A stretch of 6,629 bases of DNA. Origin: Candidatus Heimdallarchaeota archaeon (lineage in GTDB: Archaea > Asgardarchaeota > Heimdallarchaeia > Heimdallarchaeales > Kariarchaeaceae). The translations under genes and the position numbers were made by a program. This document shows, piece after piece, positions 1-5,615 of the stretch. Numbering within the stretch: the first letter of the stretch is position 1; every line of letters begins with the position of its first letter. The DNA lies in contig JAAFKL010000059.1 of NCBI GenBank assembly GCA_021399405.1, positions 1 to 6,629 on the forward strand, given 5' to 3'. Below the pieces are notes generated by a model that had not been told where the DNA came from, ran no database searches, and saw nothing but the letters and a program-made list of their open reading frames with translations.

Positions 1-270
1 CCTTTGAGATCTACACCAACAATTATACGAAAATTTGTATCTACTATTGAAACACAAGAATCTAATGAATTTCTTTTAAAATTGTTAGAGACTCAAATTG
101 AGCCGATTCGATTACAAATTATTAATGAAATTGAAGAATTATTCGCAAATAGGATCGTTCTAAACGAAAATAAGAAATCAAATATCAAATCAATCTTGAA
201 TATTGCTAAAGCTGATACTTCTATCAAAATTCGTTCCTATGCTAGATTGTTGTTAAATAAATTGAACTAA
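1..270 (+). CDS. C-terminal fragment of an alpha-helical (HEAT-like) protein, 5' truncated
   Basis: The frame is open from the first base of the window and ends at TAA 268-270. The TTG at 4-6 could be a start, but the frame continues upstream of it, so this is more likely the tail of a longer gene. About 89 residues are visible and look entirely helical, with amphipathic stretches. The last part (AKADTSIKIRSYARLLLNKL) has the spacing of a HEAT-type repeat: a small/acidic turn, an Arg and Ala in the second helix, then a leucine-rich end. No catalytic motif, membrane segment or signal peptide is visible. HEAT-like scaffolds usually mediate protein contacts, but no partner can be named from this piece. 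The stop is immediately followed by the stop of the convergent polymerase gene. Coding is quite certain; the HEAT assignment is tentative. Confidence 0.6.
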   Translation, partial: PLRSTPTIIRKFVSTIETQESNEFLLKLLETQIEPIRLQIINEIEELFANRIVLNENKKSNIKSILNIAKADTSIKIRSYARLLLNKLN

Positions 271-1389
271 TTAGTTAAAAAAATCATTTAAATTTTCGTT
301 TTCTCCTTGTTTCACAAGATTAGAAAATCTTACACCAAGTAGGCGTATGCCTCTTGGATCTTTGAAATAATTGTGTGACATATCTTGTAATTTGTCAAAT
401 ATTATTTCTCGATCAATAGTATGAGCTGGAAGAGAAAATGCTTTTGTAACAGTATCGAATCCATTGTATCTAACTTTGAGAGTAAGGGTCCTAACCATCA
501 TTTTTTTACGAGTTAATTCATCATGAGTTTTATTAAACAAGGTCATGAGATATTTATTGTATTTATCAAATTCTAGAGGTTTACCATGAAAGGTTCTTTC
601 ATGAGAAATGGATTTTCTCATCCCCCGTTTTTTTATTACATTGGTAGATTGACCATTGAATATTTTCCAAAGATAACTTCCATATTCACCTAACAAATCT
701 ATTAATTCTGATTGGTATCGATCTATTAGATCACCACAGACTGTGTATCCCTTTTTTCCCAATCGCTCACCTGTAACTCTACCAATTCCAGGAATGTTGG
801 TTAATTTTTGATCAAAGAGAAAATCACGGATCTTATCTGGTACAACAACCGTTATTCCCTCTGGCTTCTGGTAATCAGATCCAATTTTGGCAATTTTTAA
901 GGTAGGTCCAATTCCAATTGAACAGGTAATTTTTTCCATAACCCGTATTTTGTTCTGAATATACTTGGCAAAGTAGAAAGCTTCGTTGTATGAATTTACC
1001 AGATTTGTAATATCCAAATATGCTTCATCAATACTTGTGACTGATATTGGGGTCCTAAACTCCTTCAAGAAATCCATAATACGTTTAGATGTGGGTTTGT
1101 ATTCATTCCCTGCTTCACGGCTAATTACTGCATCAGGACAACGTTTAAGTGCTTCCAGCATCGACATCCCTGATCTTACCCCATACACTCTTGCTTCATA
1201 AGAACAAGTCAGAACTACTCCTCTTCCTGTTTGTCTTGCATTTTTATTTCCCACGATCAATTTCGTTCCCTTGAGTTCTGGATTGTCTCTGATTTCAACA
1301 GCAGCAAAGAATGCATCCAAATCTAAATGCAATAAGATTCTTTGTTCTTGTTTAGGAGGAATCCGAGTTTCAAGTATCTCGCGAAACAA
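271..1389 (-). CDS. dinB: Y-family translesion DNA polymerase (DinB / Pol IV / Dpo4-like)
   Basis: This enzyme copies past damaged template bases at the replication fork. At 372 residues it has the normal DinB/Dpo4 length. The palm motif HLDLDAFFAAVE (21-32) gives catalytic D23 and, at F28, the steric gate that excludes ribonucleotides. SIDEAYLD (119-126) supplies the other acidic pair, D121-E122. SYEARVYGVRSGM (63-75) is the conserved finger segment. NIPGIGRVTGERL near residue 200 is the helix-hairpin-helix of the thumb, and a little-finger domain follows. The C-terminus (364-371, NENLNDFF) resembles a PCNA-interacting box with Asn in place of the first Gln. The start is TTG at 1387-1389, the first codon after an in-frame TAG, giving about 16 residues before the palm strand. 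No Shine-Dalgarno is visible, but a TATA-like box about 28 bases upstream fits a leaderless message. It is divergent from the TrmB-like gene. The family call is firm; the exact start is less certain. Confidence 0.95.
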   Translation of the reverse strand: MFREILETRIPPKQEQRILLHLDLDAFFAAVEIRDNPELKGTKLIVGNKNARQTGRGVVLTCSYEARVYGVRSGMSMLEALKRCPDAVISREAGNEYKPTSKRIMDFLKEFRTPISVTSIDEAYLDITNLVNSYNEAFYFAKYIQNKIRVMEKITCSIGIGPTLKIAKIGSDYQKPEGITVVVPDKIRDFLFDQKLTNIPGIGRVTGERLGKKGYTVCGDLIDRYQSELIDLLGEYGSYLWKIFNGQSTNVIKKRGMRKSISHERTFHGKPLEFDKYNKYLMTLFNKTHDELTRKKMMVRTLTLKVRYNGFDTVTKAFSLPAHTIDREIIFDKLQDMSHNYFKDPRGIRLLGVRFSNLVKQGENENLNDFFN

Positions 1390-1406
1390 CTAATTTATCT
1401 TATCTT

Positions 1407-1429
1407 TTCTAGAATATATACTTTCTAGA
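1407..1429. promoter_or_regulatory. Candidate operator: paired TCTAGA palindromes over the polymerase promoter
   Basis: TTCTAGAA (1407-1414) and TCTAGA (1424-1429) have centres 16 bases apart and lie on either side of the TATA-like box of the polymerase gene. A dimeric factor bound here would be expected to block TBP/TFB. The core recurs near the TrmB-like promoter. Operator function is inference. The core is short and also appears inside coding sequence at 572-577 and 6415-6420. Confidence 0.35.
1413..1423 (-). promoter_or_regulatory. Probable TATA box for the polymerase gene
   Basis: Read on the minus strand, the segment is AAGTATATATT, with TATATA at 1415-1420 preceded by a purine-rich AGAAAG that could act as a BRE. 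Its centre lies about 28 bases upstream of the TTG start at 1389. Archaeal TATA boxes lie about 26 bases before the transcription start, so the transcript would begin at or next to the start codon. TCTAGA palindromes flank it on both sides. Assigned by eye from position and composition. Confidence 0.45.
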
Positions 1430-1463
1430 GGGATTGTTAAAAATGAAGTTTTAGAAAATGTAA

Positions 1464-1470
1464 TTTATAT
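1464..1470 (+). promoter_or_regulatory. Probable TATA box for the TrmB-like gene
   Basis: TTTATAT at 1464-1470 is preceded by a purine-rich stretch (GAAAATG, 1454-1460) that could be a BRE. A start about 26 bases downstream would fall near 1493 and leave a leader of about 48 bases. There is no TATA-like box near 1515, where a leaderless message starting at 1542 would need one. No Shine-Dalgarno precedes the ATG at 1542. Confidence 0.35.
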
Positions 1471-1481
1471 CTATAATTTGG

Positions 1482-1503
1482 TCTATAGATCGCGACCTCT
1501 AGA
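1482..1503. promoter_or_regulatory. Candidate operator: TCTATAGA / TCTAGA palindromes before the TrmB-like gene
   Basis: TCTATAGA (1482-1489) and TCTAGA (1498-1503) are separated by another palindrome, TCGCGA (1490-1495), and have centres 15 bases apart. They would overlap the predicted transcription start of the TrmB-like gene. CCTCTAGA (1496-1503) is the exact inverse of TCTAGAGG (1424-1431) on the polymerase side. This arrangement suits autoregulation by a dimeric winged-helix protein, but binding is inferred only. Confidence 0.35.
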
Positions 1504-1541
1504 TCAACTTTTTTGTTCACAAAATTATTGTTGATAATATT

Positions 1542-3554
1542 ATGAGTAGGAGACATCTTCTACCTCCCGGAAATGAAGAATATCTTGAACGTCTAGGTTT
1601 CACTGACCAAGATAAGCGAGTATACATTTCAATATTAGATTCAGGTTTAGTTTCTGTGGGTGAAGTCGTTCAACAAACAGAATTAAGCCTAAGTGAGGTA
1701 TTGGAAAGTGTCCGGGATCTTGTGGACCTAGGATTGGTGAAAAAAGCTCTAGGTAGAATGCCAAGATACTATGCTACCTTACCTTTTTTCCAGGAAACTG
1801 TGACTGTTGAAAGAGACACAATGTATGCTTTAGATTCGATGATCGCATCTTTGAATATGACAAAAAAGGAGATTGTTAATGATAAAAATAAAATCATTAC
1901 TAAGCAATTTCCAGAATTCATGGAAAAAGTACTTGATTCAATAGTTGAAGATTTACTTAGTCCATTAATTAGCGATATTCAAGGGCTGGTTACAAAAATA
2001 GAAAATGATAAAGGTGAATTTCCCAATTCAGTTCAGAAAGAGCATGAAGTTGTCCGAGATGATATAATTAAAATAACTGCACCCTTACAATCTTTTGCTG
2101 AACTACAATCACAAAAATTTGATATCAGTATTATCAAAGAAGGGGACGGCCTTGATCAATTTATTATAAATCGTAAGAATCAAAGGGTTAATATTCTTAA
2201 AACTGCTCACGATGCCATCGGAGTTTTGTTAAACTCAATTAATGATACTTTGAAAAGATATGCAAATAATTTTCAATCGATAAAAGAGAAATCAGATAAT
2301 TTTATTACTCAAATCGAAGAAAAAGTTTCCCATATTTCAAATGTCATTGAAATCAGTGAACGATCAATTGATGACATAAAAAATTCGAAAGACGAAATAC
2401 TAGGAGAAATAGTTTTAGTAAGACAACGGCTTCTCAATCAAACCTCATCAGATACACCTATAACCTCTGAAATCCTTCAATCGGAATTTGATAATTTAAC
2501 TAAAATAATCAAAAATGTGAGTTTAGACAAAGAAAAAGTAATTGCACCACTAATCGAAGTGAAGGATTTGATGGATGATATGAATATTCAACTCAAAGAA
2601 TCTAGTACATCTATCACTGAAGATGCAATATCTGTCACTTCCGATTTTCAATCTGGAGTAAAGGATCTAACTGATTCAATAGGAGACTCCCTAAATAACA
2701 TTAACACAGAGGATGAGAATAGTCTTATTTCATTCCAAGAAAACTTGAAAACTTCAATCTCACAAATAGGAGATGCAGTTAGAAATGAAGGGAAAGAAAT
2801 AAAGGAAAAAATTGATCAACATGTAGATAGGCTAAATCAGCGATTAACTGAAATATTTTCAGAATGGGAAAAACGACTTATTTCATATTTCAATTATCCA
2901 AAAGAAAACGTTGCACCTTTCCTTGACACTTGGGCTGATAAACTTGAACCTCACATTGAAGAATTTAAAAAATCTCTCAATGGCTTTTTTGAAGGTACTT
3001 TACTTGAACCCATCTCTAAATTAGAACAAGATTCTTTTAATTCATTAACAACCCGTATACAATATATCAAAGCTATTATGGAAGGGAGATCGAATGATTT
3101 ACAAACAATAATGAATTTTTCACAAACTTTTGATTATACTAAATCATCAGATACATGGGTTGTAGTAGGGATTCCTTCAATATTTGCTACATTGACCGAT
3201 CTTCTGCTTCGAACAAAGACAAGAGTGACTGTAGTAACTCCTCGTCTTAGTTCTCAGCTGTTAGATTACGCAGAGAATATTAAAGCAACAATTCGTATCA
3301 CTATTGTCGCAGATGTCGATGTAGAAGCAGACGCAAGATTAGTAAATAGAATAAAAAATGACGGTCGAATGACATTAAGAAAATATCCTGGCAGGGATCT
3401 CTATGCTTGCATCCGTGATTCTGAGGAAATAATATTCGGGTATGAAAAAGAAGGAGAAGAAATAGTTGGTATTAGGTCTTCATCCCCATCAATGCTTGGA
3501 TTATTGGAAGACCGTTTGAATGAAACAGTTATCCGTAATTCTAAACAGATTTAA
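1542..3554 (+). CDS. TrmB-like winged-helix regulator with a very long central coiled coil
   Basis: This is a probable cytoplasmic DNA-binding protein. Residues 14-80 form a TrmB-type winged helix: LERLGFTDQDKRVYISIL, a recognition segment near 48-62, and a wing ending at RMPRYYATLP. Residues about 90-525 are almost wholly polar helical sequence with heptad-like spacing of Ile/Leu and many Lys/Glu/Asp/Ser/Asn, which points to a coiled coil or a series of long helices. Residues about 537-665 alternate short strands and helices (WVVVGIPS, VTVVTPRL, RITIVADV, LYACIRDSEEIIFGY, EIVGIRSSSP), the pattern of the TrmB C-terminal effector domain. No HKD phospholipase motif, signal peptide or membrane segment is seen. 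Typical TrmB proteins are roughly 250-350 residues, so the middle accounts for the extra length. TrmB relatives sense sugars or, as TrmBL2, coat chromatin; the ligand here is unknown. The ATG at 1542 begins just before the winged helix. It shares a palindrome-rich promoter region with the divergent polymerase gene. Confidence 0.8.
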   Translation: MSRRHLLPPGNEEYLERLGFTDQDKRVYISILDSGLVSVGEVVQQTELSLSEVLESVRDLVDLGLVKKALGRMPRYYATLPFFQETVTVERDTMYALDSMIASLNMTKKEIVNDKNKIITKQFPEFMEKVLDSIVEDLLSPLISDIQGLVTKIENDKGEFPNSVQKEHEVVRDDIIKITAPLQSFAELQSQKFDISIIKEGDGLDQFIINRKNQRVNILKTAHDAIGVLLNSINDTLKRYANNFQSIKEKSDNFITQIEEKVSHISNVIEISERSIDDIKNSKDEILGEIVLVRQRLLNQTSSDTPITSEILQSEFDNLTKIIKNVSLDKEKVIAPLIEVKDLMDDMNIQLKESSTSITEDAISVTSDFQSGVKDLTDSIGDSLNNINTEDENSLISFQENLKTSISQIGDAVRNEGKEIKEKIDQHVDRLNQRLTEIFSEWEKRLISYFNYPKENVAPFLDTWADKLEPHIEEFKKSLNGFFEGTLLEPISKLEQDSFNSLTTRIQYIKAIMEGRSNDLQTIMNFSQTFDYTKSSDTWVVVGIPSIFATLTDLLLRTKTRVTVVTPRLSSQLLDYAENIKATIRITIVADVDVEADARLVNRIKNDGRMTLRKYPGRDLYACIRDSEEIIFGYEKEGEEIVGIRSSSPSMLGLLEDRLNETVIRNSKQI

Positions 3555-3555
3555 T

Positions 3556-5406
3556 CTAACCTAGGTAATATTCACCTGAACGTTTTTGCGCTAAATCTCG
3601 TTTACTATTAGGTTTGTTTACTCTTGGTCTACCTGTATTACTATCCCTTCTAAAAGTTACATTCTGCAACTTTAGGAAAGAGTTCATCCCCTCTTTCGTT
3701 GATAAGGGTGAAGAAGCATGACCGCTAACACCTGGTTCTCCACGAAAATGTATTATCCTATCTGATACATAACTTTGCAACATGAGATCGTGTTCAATTA
3801 CAAATGCAGCTGCCCGCCTATGCATAATCATTCTTCGAATTGTTTTACCAACCATGACTCGATCCTCCGCCGATATAAATGCTGATGGTTCATCTATCAA
3901 ATAGAGATCTGCCTCTTTTGCCAAACACTCTGCAATGCCGACTCGTTGAAGCTCTCCTCCGGATAAGGTATCAATAGTATGTGATAGTAATGATTCCAAG
4001 GCTAATGGTCTTATCAATTCAGTTTTGAAAAATGAACTCCGTGTGGCCGCAGGATTTATTCTTGTAAGAACCTGTTCTACAGTTTCTGTTCTTTCACTAT
4101 CAAGATATTGTGGCTTATAGCTTACTTGAAGAACAAGTTCATCATCCTGTTCTTCTTCATCTTCATCATCTTCATCCGGAATGATTCGTCTTCTTAGTAG
4201 TTCAATTCCCTGTTCAACTGTTGTTGGTTTTTCGATACCTGCAACTAATTGTGCGAATGTTGATTTACCAATACCGTTCGGTCCAATAATTCCAAGAATA
4301 TCAGATGGAAACAAGTTACCAGGTTCAACTTCTAAGGAGAAAGAATCAAATGTCTTTGTCATTCTACCATAGCTAATGAGAGGATAGTTACGATCAATAT
4401 TGTGATCGCTTAACTCGCTTTTGATGAATTTTAGTGGTTCGGGTCTGAATCTCATATTTTCAGAAGGAATATATCCATCGAGAAAAACATTAATACCTTC
4501 TTTAACCGACATCAAATTGGAGACCACACCATAAGCACCTGCTTCACCGTAATATAACTGAACTTGATCACTTAAATAGTCCAAAACTGCTAGATCATGT
4601 TCAACTACAATAACAATTTTGTCAATTGCTAGTAGTCTAATTTCTGCTGCTACCCGCATTCTCTCCCTTACATCTAAATAACTAGTAGGTTCATCTATTA
4701 AGTAAACATCGGCTTCCCTTGCAATAGTAGCTGCGATTGCCACTCTTTGTAATTCACCACCAGACAGAACTGAAATTTCTCTATCCCATACTGTTTCTAA
4801 TGAAAAATCGTGTTTCAATCTTTCAACAATATTTCTCTCATCCACTGATAATAATAAGGTGCTAACCAGTCCTTTTGTAACCTTGGGGATTTTATCTACT
4901 GCCTGTGGCTTAGTTACTACTTTTAATCCCTTTTCAGAAATTTGTTTAAAGTATGCCTGTAGTTTAGATCCTCGATAATGGTGTATAATTTTATTCCAAT
5001 CGGGTTCTTCATCGTCAAATAATCCTAGATTAGGTTTAATTTCACCAGATAAGATTTTCAAACTAGTACTTTTCCCACTTCCATTCTGTCCAACAATTCC
5101 TGTGACTTTTCCTTGAGCTGGAAGTGGTAATCTGTGTAGTTTGAACGAATTTGGTCCATATCGATGAGTAACTTGTGTATCAAGACTTTGAGGGAGATTG
5201 ATGATTTTGATAGCTTTCCAGGGATTGCACTTCTTTACACAAATACCACAGCCATTGCATAGATATTCGGAAATACTTGCAACTTTTTTTTCATCCAAAA
5301 CGATGCAATCTAACCCTGTCAAATTGACTGGACAGTATTTTATACATACGAGGCCACAATCTTTTGATTTACAATCACTTCTTGATACAATTGCCAATCG
5401 TGTCAT
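3556..5406 (-). CDS. ABCE1/Rli1 ribosome-recycling ATPase with Fe-S domain
   Basis: ABCE1 splits ribosomes after termination or rescue, working with aRF1 or Pelota in the cytoplasm. The N-terminal domain binds two 4Fe-4S clusters through C12, C17, C21, C25 and C50, C53, C56, C60. NBD1 has A-loop Y83, Walker A GQNGSGKST (106-114), the helix-loop-helix insert (about 137-153), Q168, signature LSGGE (214-218), Walker B D238-E239 and H270. Hinge 1 (GYIPSENMRFRPEP) follows. NBD2 has Walker A GPNGIGKST (375-383), Q433, signature 481-485, D505-E506 and H539. Hinge 2 (FRRDSNTGRPRVNKP) and the usual GEYY tail complete it. At 616 residues it is full length and slightly longer than usual. Oddities: an acidic insert at 411-423, an NBD2 D-loop reading SAFIS instead of SAYLD, and one extra residue after C60 (CNPWKAI against the usual CPFxAI). 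The ATG at 5406 begins the conserved N-terminus, with no Shine-Dalgarno. It converges on the TrmB-like gene with a 1-base gap. Confidence 0.97.
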   Translation of the reverse strand: MTRLAIVSRSDCKSKDCGLVCIKYCPVNLTGLDCIVLDEKKVASISEYLCNGCGICVKKCNPWKAIKIINLPQSLDTQVTHRYGPNSFKLHRLPLPAQGKVTGIVGQNGSGKSTSLKILSGEIKPNLGLFDDEEPDWNKIIHHYRGSKLQAYFKQISEKGLKVVTKPQAVDKIPKVTKGLVSTLLLSVDERNIVERLKHDFSLETVWDREISVLSGGELQRVAIAATIAREADVYLIDEPTSYLDVRERMRVAAEIRLLAIDKIVIVVEHDLAVLDYLSDQVQLYYGEAGAYGVVSNLMSVKEGINVFLDGYIPSENMRFRPEPLKFIKSELSDHNIDRNYPLISYGRMTKTFDSFSLEVEPGNLFPSDILGIIGPNGIGKSTFAQLVAGIEKPTTVEQGIELLRRRIIPDEDDEDEEEQDDELVLQVSYKPQYLDSERTETVEQVLTRINPAATRSSFFKTELIRPLALESLLSHTIDTLSGGELQRVGIAECLAKEADLYLIDEPSAFISAEDRVMVGKTIRRMIMHRRAAAFVIEHDLMLQSYVSDRIIHFRGEPGVSGHASSPLSTKEGMNSFLKLQNVTFRRDSNTGRPRVNKPNSKRDLAQKRSGEYYLG

Positions 5407-5433
5407 TATTACAATTTTTGCGGGAATTAACTG

Positions 5434-5447
5434 TTATTTAATAATAT
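5434..5447 (-). promoter_or_regulatory. Probable TATA box for the ABCE1 gene
   Basis: On the minus strand this reads ATATTATTAAATAA, and its centre lies about 34 bases upstream of the ATG at 5406. Transcription starting about 26 bases downstream would begin near 5412-5415, leaving a leader of only a few bases. This agrees with the lack of a Shine-Dalgarno motif. The region is generally A+T rich, so the assignment is moderate to weak. Confidence 0.35.
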
Positions 5448-5477
5448 GGTATCGATCTAGTTCATCTTAAATTAAAG

Positions 5478-5546
5478 TAATCATTTGATGAAAATAGTTG
5501 ACTGACGAACGTCAGTTAACTATTCTGCTATATTTTCAAATGATTA
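5478..5546. repeat. Large imperfect inverted repeat upstream of ABCE1
   Basis: The outer arms TAATCATTTGA (5478-5488) and TCAAATGATTA (5536-5546) are perfect complements over 11 bases. The inner arms 5493-5507 and 5510-5524 pair over 15 bases around a 2-base AA loop, with one G/T mismatch at 5500/5517. Its core ACTGACGAACGTCAGT (5501-5516) is a perfect palindrome. The joints are uneven, with 4 bases on the left and 11 on the right. The element lies upstream of the predicted ABCE1 promoter and downstream of the transposase terminator region. It could be an operator (the core resembles symmetrical TetR-type sites), a transcript-ending hairpin, or a small non-autonomous palindromic element. The sequence alone does not choose between these. 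Confidence 0.7.
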
Positions 5547-5589
5547 TTTCAGCAAAATCAATCCTCTCAAATCTCAGCTTGGCTAAACA

Positions 5590-5615
5590 TGAAAATTAAC
5601 AAAAAATGAGAAAAA
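5590..5615 (-). terminator. T-rich probable terminator of the transposase gene
   Basis: Immediately after the transposase stop, the minus strand carries three T-runs within 26 bases: TTTTT, TTTTTT and TTTT. Oligo-T tracts without a required hairpin are the usual archaeal termination signal. It would also reduce read-through from the insertion sequence into the co-oriented ABCE1 gene. Confidence 0.45.

Noticed and set aside
986..1201. 71-residue plus-strand frame inside the polymerase gene
   Set aside because: It lies wholly antisense to conserved DinB palm and finger motifs and has no promoter or family resemblance.
3150..3540. Phospholipase D / nuclease activity in the TrmB-like C-terminal domain
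   Set aside because: The fold pattern resembles PLD-like TrmB effector domains, but no HxK(x4)D motif is present, so catalysis is not supported.
1542..3554. SMC-like or chemoreceptor protein
   Set aside because: The coiled coil recalls these families, but there is no Walker A/B ATPase head, no membrane segment and no receptor signalling hairpin; the ends match TrmB.
4181..4372. 63-residue plus-strand frame inside ABCE1
   Set aside because: It is antisense to the NBD2 Walker A region; composition follows from the ABCE1 codons and there is no independent signal.
5198..5470. 90-residue plus-strand frame across the ABCE1 start
   Set aside because: Mostly antisense to the Fe-S domain, running out into A+T-rich spacer; no recognisable domain or start signal.
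5547..5615. Left terminal inverted repeat of the insertion sequence
   Set aside because: I compared this stretch with the minus-strand sequence upstream of the transposase ATG (6609-6629) and saw no convincing match; the partner end is probably outside the window.
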